Shown here: piece after piece, positions 1 to 11,600 of the stretch | Layout: each line of letters begins with the position of its first letter | Numbering within the stretch: position 1 is the first letter of the stretch | Assembly: GCF_040183065.1 (NCBI RefSeq) | Contig: NC_091120.1 | Span: forward strand, 186,799,627 to 186,863,626 | Reading direction: 5' to 3' | DNA: 64,000 nt | Origin: Periplaneta americana | Taxonomy: Eukaryota; Arthropoda; Insecta; Blattodea; Blattidae | Program-made: the position numbers and the translations under genes | The notes under the pieces: generated by a model | Told to the model about the DNA's origin: nothing | Database searches by the model: none | Seen by the model: only the letters and a program-made list of their open reading frames with translations

Positions 1-604
1 AATCGGTTAATTTAGCTTCCGATATTACTTCATACAAGCACAGAAACATTCTCTGTAGGCTATATTTCATAGCTTTCGATTGTTGCTGTCCAAGGCCCCT
101 TACAGACGCAGTCATTTTTTTTTTTAATTCATTACACGGCCTTAGATGGCAGTTATTTTAATTTTAAAACTCATTTATCTCATTAAATATCAGTCCTATC
201 AACATTTTTCAAGGAATAAAACTTATCGCAAATTATTTTTAAAGAAACGTTTGTTATGTAACATATTTCACAAAAATCAATAATAAGCGACATATTTCGA
301 TTTATTTAATTCAGGCCCCCTTATAACCCCCCTTTTAAATAATGTATTTTGAATGTCATATAGCCTAAAATCAAAGTTACAACGAACTTAATTTAGATTC
401 CAATTTTCTTCGAAATCCGTTAAGCCATTATCGCGTGAAAAGGTAACAAACACACAGAGAGAGAGACATACATACAAACAAAAATTTCAAAAAAGCTATT
501 TTCGGTTTCAGGGTGGTTAATTATATATGTTAGGACCAATTATTTTTGGAAAATCGAAAATTACCAGAAAAATTTCTGCTACAGATTTATTATTAGTATA
601 GATT
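1..604 (+). repeat. Interspersed repeat, unclassified, copy A (cut by window start)
   Basis: This stretch matches 19879-20476 closely along its whole length, from the opening aatcggttaatttagcttc to the shared end tattagtatagatt. Two dispersed copies with a common 3' boundary mark it as a transposable-element family. I see no coding frame and no terminal inverted repeats here, so it is probably a non-autonomous element. The class is unknown. Confidence 0.75.
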
Positions 605-1025
605 AGGCATCTTTTAACATCTTAAAAACAAGATGTGGCTAAGATGGTTATTATTCCACAACAGAATTTCTCAGTGTCTCTTGGGAATTTTATGAAAATA
701 CTGTCGAATATAGCAGTGATTGGGGTATCCATATGCAAGATAAGGTAGGTATCTATGGAATGTATATTGCTGAGATCTCCTCCAAGAAGAGAGAAATTTA
801 GAGACAGTGCATTATTTGTCTTCAAATGTAAGTGGACTTGACCCAAATTAAGATAATTCATTTGATGAAATTTCTTGCTTGAAGAAATATGTGACTTCAG
901 GCAAAATAACAAAATGGAATGAAGAAAATGCTACTTTTTCCTTAAAATGGAGTGGAAATTTAAAATTTTTCTCAGAGAAAATGATTCCCTGTGCACATCT
1001 CTAGAAGTTTATTGAGCTATTTCTG

Positions 1026-1151
1026 TGTCCTTGTGGAAATAATACTTCAGTGGAAAGAGCTTTTTCTTCAGTGAACATGATGTGGACATCCCAAAAGTCC
1101 AGAATGGGTTCAAAAACTGTTAGAGGCCTACTTATGAGACAGTACTGGTAA
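1026..1151 (+). pseudogene. hAT transposase C-terminal dimerisation domain remnant
   Basis: The + frame reads 41 codons to a TAA at 1149. It includes SVERAFSSVNMMWTSQKSRM, which matches the hAT dimerisation motif (S-x-E-R-x-F-S, then K-x-R/S-R-M/L). The sequence upstream (about 620-1025) has no sustained frame and is probably the decayed body of the same transposase. No terminal repeats or target duplication could be placed, so this is a fossil fragment. Other hAT remnants in the window belong to different families. Confidence 0.7.
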
Positions 1152-2250
1152 GTTAGTATTTGTGTAAAACTTTATAAAAAAGTTGAAAACTTTAGAACGT
1201 GTTAAATATTATAAATATTATTTAAAAAGGTATACACGATATACAACCAGATGGTACCTTTTCCGACGCTGCTTTGTTGTCTTCAATAGTGAGCGTGCGG
1301 GTTGTATAAGGTAAATTACCTTATTTAGTAATTTTGAACATTTTTAAAAGTTTTTAAGTTTTGTTTTTTATAAAGTTTTATATTTTCAAATGTAGGATAA
1401 AATACATTTATTGAAAAATGTTTCACCACACAGATAGCAGATTGTGTTCAGTACCGGTACGGAACCTAGCCAATATGTTGATAATTGACATAGCTACTCT
1501 GATATCTTATCAGAATTGATAAATGATGCTTTCTCGATACATCAGTTTGCTTAGAACTGCAATAAGGAGTTGAAGGCATAAAAATTCTCCGTAAGTATTT
1601 TTATTCTGTAAACAGGACAGTTCAAATCTTGCAGTTTATATTTTTAGTTTTAATGTAGTAGTAGCATTGTCTTTGCTGGAGCACGAATAAAATATGCTTT
1701 ATAAATAGATAGACCTAATACAGAGAAAAAAGAAATGGGGTCGCAAAAAGTTAACACACACTTAGTTGTGTGTTTTAAGTGTTTCACAATAACTGAATTG
1801 TTTATCATTTATTTCAAAACCATTTACTCAAGGACACACTATCATCTGAGTGGTGATCTAGTATTAGTGAGATTGGTGGTAGTGAGATGGCATTTTACGA
1901 GATTAGTCCAAGGATTACTTGACAAAACATACCAAAAGCCTGAAGGAACCAAACATAACCTGTCATGTTCTTCGACCTTAAAAACTCACTTACAGTAGGC
2001 CTATTTATTTTTCCAAATTCTGTATATTTGTGCTGCAGTGTAAGCCTTCGGTTCCCTCATTTGTAAAAAAAAAAAAAAAAAAATACTCTTTCTCAGTTTA
2101 ATTTCATCATGAAATACTCAATACAAATCAGATATAAGTCTCATTTATGGAGAACGAAGATCCAGCACCAAAGAACAGCTTTTTTTTTGTAGTTCCATAT
2201 CTGACTCCATTTATGAATAAATATTGTTTAGTAATTCTGCACAAATCCAC
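1152..2250. other. No gene seen
   Basis: AT-rich sequence with an A-run at about 2067-2083. An 87-codon open frame at 1735-1998 resembles no family I know and is probably chance. One TACCGGTA octamer lies at 1452. Confidence 0.5.
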
Positions 2251-2580
2251 ATAGATTAGATTAGATTAGATTAGATCTTTATTAACCGATAGAATTACAA
2301 GCATTCATGGCATCGTCAGTACACAAGAAAAATGACGTACTAACATACAATATAATACAAATAAACTTAATTCTAAATAAGCTTCACATGCAAAACTATA
2401 ATTTATTTAATTATACATTGAAAGCGAAAAACACTAGTGGTATGGATTATATAAGGTAATATATATTACAGTACAACTTAATACTAAGACATGCAAAAAC
2501 AAAAAATTCTTAAATATATAGGCTCGAACTTCAGCCTCTTCTCTGTTTCATTTTCCTAGTCTTGACTTCAACGGTTACCT
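2251..2580 (-). repeat. Probable LINE 3' end with (GATTA)n tail
   Basis: A pentanucleotide run (gatta repeated) at about 2254-2272 is followed by AT-rich sequence resembling the antisense 3' ends of the LINEs elsewhere here, for example near 41340 where a short repeat also precedes a taaagatcttt-type stretch. Class and exact limits are uncertain. Confidence 0.4.
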
Positions 2581-2627
2581 GGAACATAAAAAGATCAAAG
2601 GCAGTAACAAGAACGTTAATTACAAAA

Positions 2628-2790
2628 ATTGTATAAATAATTGATTAAATGGCGATCTTCCTCGTGTTAATTGTGTAAGCATGTGCGGCTTACAACTGTT
2701 TCGGTGCTTCTACACACCATCCTTAGAGCCTACTAGATCTCGCTTCATCTCGAACTTCGCTGCCTGTTGTGTGGGTGTAGATTAGAGAGA
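2628..2790 (-). mobile_element. Penelope-like element 3' region, antisense fragment
   Basis: The reverse complement matches the 3' non-coding region of the Penelope-like element at 28330-28450: an agatctagtaggctct block, a hammerhead-like hairpin, then atgcttac and gatcgccatttaatcaatta. No coding sequence remains. The hammerhead core at 2687-2730 carries a G-to-A change in the conserved CUGANGA box. Confidence 0.7.
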
Positions 2791-3885
2791 CAGGGAAAAC
2801 CAGACAAGTGACTGAGCTTATTGTTACTGTACTTTCTCACCCATCCTTTCGACATGACCCATACTAGTGAAACTTTGTTCTCCAAGCCGACACCATTCTC
2901 CTCAAGTTCATTTTCAGGCAGCTGTCTTAGTTCATAAGCGATGTCCAGTATTTTCTTGTTACTCAGAACTTTGAAAGCCCAGGAGAACGTCTATAAAGAA
3001 AGGGTCAAAAACTTTCAAACAGAATGACAAAACCCAAGCTATTCCTACAGAGTAAGTGTAGTTTAGATAATCCACCCGCTACTCTAGAATCAACTGTACC
3101 AGTATTTTCATATGCACATTTATTTTTAATGAATTCAAAAATTTCGTGGGCCTACATGTGAGAATTCCACACAAAATCCACATAGCCAATCATTTCACAA
3201 GCAATAAAAATTCTACACAGCTTGGCAACACTGATAATGAATGATACAGTTTTAAAAGTAATTAGGGCCACTGAAAGAATCTAACACAGTTCCAAACTAT
3301 AGAAACAACAAAAGCAACAATTTAAATTTAAAATATTGTTTAACTAGAAAAACATAGTTTGAAGCAAACTTGATTGCCAACATCTCACACATTATTAGAA
3401 TTGCAATAATTACCGTACAAATGAGCAAACATTTTATATCATTAGATATCAAACTTTATCTTTAATAGGTCTGTGCTTTTGGTTTGAGTGTATAGCATGT
3501 AACAACGTTGTACTATTTAACAGAACCTAATCATGGAATTCACTACAGGTACAACAGAATTATTACATTTTGTTATTGTTAGGTGTTAGAGAATTTCAGT
3601 TTTTAATTGAGATTTCTCAGCAATCCACATAGGCCTATTATTCATTACTGAGTAAATTCTCTCAGTGGGTGCATTTGTGGCTGAAAGACATAAACTGAGC
3701 TCTACAATATCAAGTAGCCTATCTGCAAAAATGGAATGCACTTGTTTTGAAATATTTTAATAATTCAAACCATCTTAAATCTACTCTAATTTGAACAGTG
3801 TTCCAGTCTTTAACCTTTTCAGGAGTGATATATGTCCTTACATTTGAAATTTTATCTAAGAATTATGATTCTTTTAGTTGTTTTC
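2791..3885. other. No feature seen
   Basis: AT-rich, with no sustained reading frame, no inverted termini and no recognised repeat match within the window. Confidence 0.45.
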
Positions 3886-4575
3886 TTAAGGGGGGATATA
3901 CAGTGTCCAAAAAAAGCAATTTTTCAATATATTTTTTTATATAAAAATTAGACATTTATCTTCATGTCAATGAAGGAATTTTTACGATATATACAATATT
4001 TTGGTAGATATGGCCATAAACATGCGCGTGCGCTTATTTAGCTTATGTTTAACACTTATTTCCATAACTTGTATTTTTCAAAACCATAACTCGGTAAGTT
4101 TTTAAGATACCGCAGTAAAATTTTGCATGCAGCTGTCTTTCATACCTGTGAACAAGGTGAGCTGCAATTATTGCTGTAATATTTATAGTTTATTTTTTTT
4201 ACCTAAAAAACATTAAAAATTTAATTTCTCATAAGAAGTTTAAAAAAATACTTCTCTTGTAGACATTTAAAAAAATTGTATTTCATATTGTTCATTTAAC
4301 ATTCAGGAATAAATAGAAAAAAGAATGGCTCAGAAATATTTGTGGACGTTATCATAAAAACAGCACATCAGAGCACAAAAACAGTCACTTTTTTATGATA
4401 ATTACTCATAATGGTGAAACTTCTAGTACTGTAAATCTGGAAATAGTCTATAATTTCAGAAGCAGTGAATACTGAGCATGTCAAATTGCAAGGTGAAAGA
4501 AAACATTAGTTGCTGTGAAAAAATATTGAATTTTTCCTAATTATTTAGTGCTCAAACCTCTATATCCCCCCTTAA
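3886..4575. mobile_element. TTAA-flanked TIR element (MITE), 682 bp
   Basis: The element lies between two TTAA copies (3886-3889 and 4572-4575). Its ends are inverted: GGGGGGATATA at 3890 against TATATCCCCCC ending at 4571. Further inside, a caatttttcaatat block is mirrored by atattgaatttttcc. TTAA target duplication is typical of piggyBac and Kolobok superfamilies. There is no transposase, so it is non-autonomous. Confidence 0.8.
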
Positions 4576-5306
4576 ACATTTGTTAAGAAAGTAAAAACTG
4601 TTTTGCACCCAGTCCCATTCAATCACTGAACCAAAACACTAGTTTCAGTAAAAGGAGAAGAACACTGCTCATTATATTCTATACAATTGTAATAAAATAA
4701 ACACACGTATTTCTTAAAACTTGAAATTCGTAAATGTCTGCGAAACAATCTTCGTACCCTACTATTGTTACCAACGGTGCAAGAACGTAATTTGTTTGAG
4801 GAGGTAAGAATTTTGTCATGTGCAATTTTCATGACAACAAGTCTTGCCATAATTGTGATGGAAGAATTAACTATCCTACACTATCAACTAGCTTAAAACT
4901 ATAAATTTAACGAACTAAAGAATGGCAGCAAGAAATGATGCAATATTATCTTCAGTAACAAATTTTTATTTATTTCTTATTACTTTTACTTTTTTCATAT
5001 TGAGATACAAGTCTACCAACTGAAAATGTGATAATATTGTAGGGGATAAAAATTATACTCTTTACCCCTCTGAATTTTTATGGGGATAAATCTTACTCTC
5101 TTACCTCCCATCACCCCATTGTTGCACTACTGATTGCTTTTAATTTCTTTTCGCAAGTTGCAAAATACAAAACGATTTCTATTGTAAAGTTGACATTTTT
5201 CTACAATGTTTCCCATGGCAACAAAAATAATATGTACGTTTCCTGAACTTGAAACTGAAAGTTTGGCTATTAAATGATCTGAACGATGTTAATTTCTCAT
5301 TAATAC

Positions 5307-5392
<86 letters not shown>

Positions 5393-6189
5393 AATATGAA
5401 GGTGTTACCAACATTTTGGAACACAATGTAGATGTTTACGGGCTTCCCGGTATTTTTCTTTGAAAGATTTTCCTTTAGAACTTTACACTTAGGCCTATGC
5501 AGTACTATCATGGTAATTTTTCTCTTGACCTTATGCCCCACCCCTTGTTTTGTCCTTTAAAATAAATTTTACTCCCCTTTCTCTACCTTTTCGAGTGTCA
5601 TTTAATGATTTTTTTTTAATATTAAAGAAGTAAAGAAATTGATTTGCTTTACATTTTAGTTGTAAAATAAGCTTGATTTAAAGAATACACCATATAGCCC
5701 CACCGTAGATGCACACATGTCTCGATGAATCTTGGAGTGTGTATTTGCAGCACTTCTTGTTTTTTAACCATTATTTTATATAATTCTGGATTCCAGCGCT
5801 GTAGAGGTGGACAATTTTTGTTCATGAACATCAAACAAAATACATTAGGAACAGCAAGAGAGATCTAAGATCTGTACAGATCTCAGCGTACAAAACTTAG
5901 GTACTCATATGTCATATGGCTCTATGCAGACAAAATTTTCTTTTCCCCATACAATTAATTTTAAAAATTGTAGGTTCCCATACGAGTATGGCCCCATATG
6001 GCCTCTATGACAGCACTGCACTTATGGAGACAATAGGCGTTCATTGTATCAGACTTAAAAATTTCCGAAATTGAGAAGGTAGGATGCAGGACAATTTTGG
6101 CCTATACATAGTATAAATTTACCAATATCTTCTCTTCAGAGACTGCGTGAAATGATAAATAGTTTCTCTCCCCAGTTGTTAATCTCTTA
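4576..6189. other. No gene seen; contains one compound microsatellite
   Basis: AT-rich intergenic sequence with the (TAA)n(TCA)n run at 5308-5393. The short open frames are not supported by any recognisable family. Confidence 0.45.
5308..5393. repeat. Compound microsatellite (TAA)n(TCA)n
   Basis: About 16 TAA units switch to about 12 TCA units. Apparent poly-Asn/poly-His translation across it is an artefact. Confidence 0.95.
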
Positions 6190-6378
6190 GGGTACTATTC
6201 ATAGACATTTCGCTAGCCTGCGCTACGAGTGTGCTAAACTAGCCCCGGCTATCGACTGGTTACTTGTACAGGATTCATATCATATCATATCGCTAACACT
6301 GGTTTATGAATACGAAAAACGTTAGTTCGCTGATCATCTACCAGAAGCCCGCGCTAAGAATGTCTATGAATACGGCCC
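6190..6378. mobile_element. Harbinger-like MITE, 189 bp
   Basis: The termini are inverted: GGGTACTATTCATAGACATT at the left and aatgtctatgaatacggccc at the right, with GCGCTA-type subterminal sequence on both sides. Flanking triplets are TTA and TTT, so a 3-bp target duplication of the PIF/Harbinger kind has decayed by one base. No coding capacity. Confidence 0.65.
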
Positions 6379-8095
6379 TTTGATTCTCATTATATTTCTT
6401 AAACCTGTTTATCGCTTAGCTGACACACTGCATAAAGAATGAAGCAGATGTGTAGGAAAAGCTTTGTATGGGAATCTATAGAATTATAGAACCTCGTCAG
6501 TCAGTCAGTCAAGAGATAAGATAACCATATCACAAAATTATACACACAATGATGTTTTTGTAACTGAAAGATTAGCCTCTTGGTATACATCTCGTTTCAG
6601 ACTTTTGTTCAACTTTTTCTGTCGTCTTTAAGCTAAAAAAAAAACTATCATCATATTTACGCCTTACACCATCGTCGGCGTATTTCGCCGACTAGAAGAA
6701 AATATTTGGCAATTCTACATTCCTTCTATCTTGCTTCCAACAATCTTGTGACCTTTAATGATATTATTACTGCTTCAGAAACAGTGAAGCATTTTGACAC
6801 AACATGATATAACTGAACAAATTACGGAACAGTTATCAAATTTGAATTATCATAATATTAGGGCATGGTTTATTCTTTAGAGACAAGCAATCCAAAACAA
6901 CTTGTAAAAAATCACATGTTATTAAATGAAAATCACACGATAAGAACAAAGTAAGTCAGTTTCGTAAAGTGTTACGGATTGGAGTTTGAAATTTCCTACA
7001 AAATAAAATATTACATTCTTAAAGAATGTGTATTATAATTTGGGTGCTCTAGACTCAAAGATAGCTTATCTGTGAAGTTCCAAATTTCTCTTGTGAAAAA
7101 TTTTACTAAATTGACTAATTCGTTCTTTCCACATAATCTTCAAATGCTATTTCATATGTTATCAAAATGTTATTTCAGTTTAGGTATACATTTTTCTCAC
7201 TTATGAATTTTTCCTTCAAACCCCCATAATAAAACGTATAAATGAAGTAGTATAGATCAATGGGAATGCAATTTCTAACTGTAAAATATTTTGGTTCTGT
7301 TGTGCAAGAAAATGGTTTTTCTGACCTTGAAATCAAAACTTGAATTATTGAAACAATAAGAATAATTAGTATGATCAACTCAATATTATGTACGGTAACA
7401 AGAACATTTTACGAAAAACAAAATTATGAATATTACGGTACTTCAATTGTTGATAGTATACTAAAATATGGTGACGAAACATAGACTTTGAAAGAGATAG
7501 AGTGTCCCATTTAACTTGACCACTCGAAATAACTGTGCATGCAAGCACCAAACGAAAAATTATTTCATGTAAAGATGTATAACTGAAAAGGGGAAATAAT
7601 TCCGATGGGAAGGCAACCTTGTAGCGTTATTTATTAATGAAATACTGTACTTTCTGAAGGCAGATTACAAATTTTTCTTTTATCTTTTTGTAATTTTATT
7701 TATAAAGGTACAAAATTAAAAACATTATGCATTAATATAGCACCATCCACATGGAAACACATTAGGAAAGCTGATGAGTTACGACTTAACGAAGATCATT
7801 TTTATGCCTCATGTTGATGATATGCATTTGTTTTTATATTTGAGAATTTACATTATCTGTGTAGAATATAATTTGGGAAATTAGGCTATCTATTTACGAG
7901 GAAGGGTCGGTATTGTATTTGGTACTTTAGAGATAAAGGTTTACAAGAACCTTAATCCTTTTTATGTGCACTGTTGAATGTGTACTTTTTTTTTTTTGTA
8001 AAATAAAAATGGGTTTGCTGTCCGAGAAGTAAGCACATGCCACTATCGACACTGATGTAGACAATATCCAACATATTCAGTAATCATGGCGCATG
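6379..8095. other. No feature seen
   Basis: AT-rich sequence without recognised repeats or credible frames. If the caspase has a 5' untranslated exon it may lie here or further upstream, but I could not identify it. Confidence 0.4.
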
Positions 8096-8103
8096 AGTAT
8101 TAT

Positions 8104-8104
8104 A

Positions 8105-8178
<74 letters not shown>

Positions 8179-8225
8179 TACTACTACTACTATTACTACA
8201 GTACTACTACTACTACTACTACAAC

Positions 8226-8262
<37 letters not shown>
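8104..8262. repeat. Compound microsatellite (TTA)n(CTA)n(TTA)n
   Basis: Long TTA runs with a central CTA/ACT block. The poly-Tyr and poly-Ile frames here are artefacts. Confidence 0.95.
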
Positions 8263-8265
<3 letters not shown>

Positions 8266-8495
8266 TCCCTTCTTTTCTTTCTTTTTGTTTTACTCTGTGT
8301 TATTATGAAATAATGTGCTTGCTCCCGTAAAAGTAAATTAAGATGGCTAGCTCCTGACAGCTTGGTGGTTTTGTAGATCTCCTACCTACCTCTGCATGTC
8401 TATTGATTTCCCAACTTGTTGTGGTTACCTACGTTATGGGTAATTTAAAACTATCTGTGTAAGTTTACTGACATGTTATGTTACTGGTATTTCAG

Positions 8496-8617
8496 ATGGC
8501 AACCTCAAATTATGCAGAGGATGGGGAAGGCACTTCCAATCATTTGCTATCAGATTCGGTGTTCGAAATACAAAATGGAGAACAAAATGAGCTACTTAAT
8601 GAAGAACCAAATGTCAT
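8496..8617 (+). CDS. Caspase exon 1 (N-terminal region, residues 1-41)
   Basis: A ttcag acceptor at 8491-8495 is followed at once by ATGGCAACC. The frame stays open for 40 codons plus two bases and ends at a GTAAGG donor (8618). The residues are acidic and Ser/Asn-rich, without a recognisable CARD or DED. The two leftover bases AT join the first base G of the next exon to make ATG (Met41), so the phase fits exactly. The 5' untranslated part must lie on an upstream exon I could not find. This exon is less certain than the next four because it carries no family motif. Confidence 0.75.
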
Positions 8618-11600
8618 GTAAGGAGAAACTCCATCAATAAGCAAATCTAATGCTTGTCACTGTGTTGTTCTAATCATAATAAGCTCCTTATCCAGGGATT
8701 GGCACATGGCTTACTTTCTGGTTTTGAGAAGTAACGGTATATTGTTATTAAAATTATAAAGCGGGTAATTACTTTTATTAATTCCAAAACAAGGATATTT
8801 GCCCAGCAGTCCAGGTGACCATGAAGATCCGAACATAATAACATAAATGTACCAACAATACAAAATTGGTCAGGTTTTTGTCAGAAGAAAAAAACTAAAG
8901 ATTTGCAACTATATATCAATTTTATTACACTGAATAGAACATTTTTGTTTACATGGTATAAATTTAATTTATTCCTTATGGTAATATTTCTCTTGAGACA
9001 TAGCTGCTCTTAACAATTTTTCATCCTGTTCTACAAATTAGTGAAAATGTTCACAAATAAAAGACAAATTCAGTAGGTACAATTTGTACTTCAGTGATAA
9101 TGTTCACAAATGAAAGACAAATTCAGTACAATTTGTAGTTCTGATATGATCAGCTCAGAATGACTCCTCTTTATAACAATATTGTCCATTTATTCTTTAT
9201 TAGTGTAAAACCATTCATACAAAGGCATTAGAAGCAGGAATGCTATTAGAAAACTTAAGGGGAGAGGATGGTATTTTTTGGTGAAAAATGAGTAAATTAA
9301 AAAAAAAATGTTTTTCTTTCAAATGCTCTGTGATATCTGTGGAATGCATAGCATAATATTTTGTGGGTATTTGTGCCCTTATCAGATGTTGAGACGCCAT
9401 TTTTTAACTTCCTGCGATATGGATTTTTATATCACTCAACCCCTTTTATTGTTGTTTCCGGTAAATTGAATTTTCAAAAAAAATGTTTTTTCTTTAAAAT
9501 ACTCTTTGATATGTGTGGAATACAATGCATAACATTTCGTAGGTATTTGTGCCCTTATCGGATGTTGAGACGCCATTATTAAACTTCCTGCGCTATTGAT
9601 TTTTAAATCACTCGCCCCCTTTTATTGGTTTACAGTAACTTCATTTTTTTGCTACATTGCCAGACAAAAATGGATATAATTTCTGAACTATTAAAGATAC
9701 ATGCATGAAATTTAGAACACACATTCTTTAGATTATTGGGACACTTTTCTCTGTAACAGAATTTTGTTAATTGATTTCATTTTAAAACTACGTCCGTTTG
9801 TTTGCAAGGAAGAAATTCAGAAAAGTATTATTAATTTTAATTGTTTATTGTACAAACGTAGGGACTAATATCAAAATTCTGTTACAGACAGTTTGTAGAG
9901 CATGCTTTTGCAAGTACATTGCAAAAAAATGGGATGAATCTACCTTTAAAAATGGTTTAGATATATCGGTTTTAGTAAAAGCCTGCATTGGGTATATTTT
10001 TTTCAAATTTGGGCCCCCAAATAATTTTTTTCAAAACATTTATTTTTGGATGAGTTTCTACAGGTATGAGCTCTCTACATACAAAAAAATTAATATTTTA
10101 CACCAAATAGGAAAAAAGTTTAAAAAAATACCTTCCTCTCCACTTAATTATGACTTTATTTATGATAGAAACACATTCTTTATAAACTTTAGAAAAAGAT
10201 AAAGTCACTTACCAACATCACTTCCTTGATAATGATTACGTTCTAATAAAATAACCTTACTCTCACAAAATTCCTCACACAGTTCGAGGTTCACAAATTC
10301 TTGCAGTCTCAATATATCAACTTTATTTTCAAAGATAGAATAATCTAATTCTTGACTCGAAGAAAATATTGATTTTCTTTTTTGTAAAATTATAGCACTT
10401 TTCAAGATAATGTAGCATATTGGCATAAAACTAACAAAAAAAGTTAACATAAGTACCAGTATTAAAGAGAAACAGTGCCATGTAAGTAATGTCATTGTTC
10501 ATTCATTCATTCATTCATTTATTTTATTCCATAGATCTTACATGAGCAATGAAGCTTTAAGATGTGGAACATGTCAACATTTTACAATATTACAATTACA
10601 ATTTTTACAAATTTTTATAGTTTTACAATTTAGTAATTTTCTACAATTTTTACAATTTTGTAAAATTTTTTTACATTTTGGCGAGATGTAGTGAGATTAG
10701 ATGAGGTCCGAGGATTCGCCAAAATATTACCCGGCATTTGCCCTTTGGTGGGGGAAACCTCGGAAAAACCCAACCAGGTAATCAAATCAAAGGGGGCTAA
10801 TCAAATCAAAGGGGTTGATGCCAAGGACTCGCCATAGACCATCCGGCTTCAGTCCCACAGCTGTGGAAAACCTCGGAAGAAACCAAAGACCAAAGGGGGA
10901 TCCAACCAAAGCCCGAACGCAGCTCCAGATCAGCAGCCCAGCGAGTCTGCCGACTGAGCTATATCGATGGCTCTACTAGAAGTATACAATACATAGCCAA
11001 TCAGATTATTAAATTTACAAACGCAAACGATCATTCATCAGTTTAGCTATATGTATAATACAAAACAAGTAAGTTAATTAAATTTAAGGCATAAACAATT
11101 CCACCAGTTGTGATATACAGAAATTGATAATACATATCATGCAAACTACTTCAAATTACAAACACTAACAATTTATCAGTAGAGCTATATAGATTACTAT
11201 TCAATTTAAAGCATATACAATTCATCGGCCAAAACTATAGAAATATATACAATACAAAGTAGCATACTTTCATTAAGCTATACAAATTTGTGCAATTAAT
11301 ATCAAGTAGATTAATTCAATTTAAAATCATAAACAATTCATCAGTTGAGCTATACATATTACCATTCAATTTACAGTAGGTCTATATACAATTCATCAGT
11401 AGAGCTACACAGACTAGTAATCATTTTAAGAACATATACAATTCATCAGCCAAACTATACAAACATATACAATCAACTTAGTTCAATTTACAAACTTATT
11501 TTCGTTAAGCTATACATTTCATATGAAGTAGATTAATTCAATTTATAAGCTTAAACAATTCATCAGTTGACCTATACAGTATACTATTCAATTTACAGTA

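Noticed and set aside
1735..1998. 87-codon + strand frame
   Set aside because: No motif, no splice or promoter context, and sequence composition like the surrounding intergenic DNA.
8086..8313. Poly-Tyr, poly-Ile and poly-Asn/His open frames at TTA/TAA/TCA runs (also near 5249, 15400, 18900, 21510, 41450 and 41900)
   Set aside because: They are direct translations of trinucleotide microsatellites and have no flanking coding sequence.
9798..10202. 134-codon frame inside the second TTAA element
   Set aside because: No DDE or other transposase motif is visible. It is AT-rich and probably open by chance.
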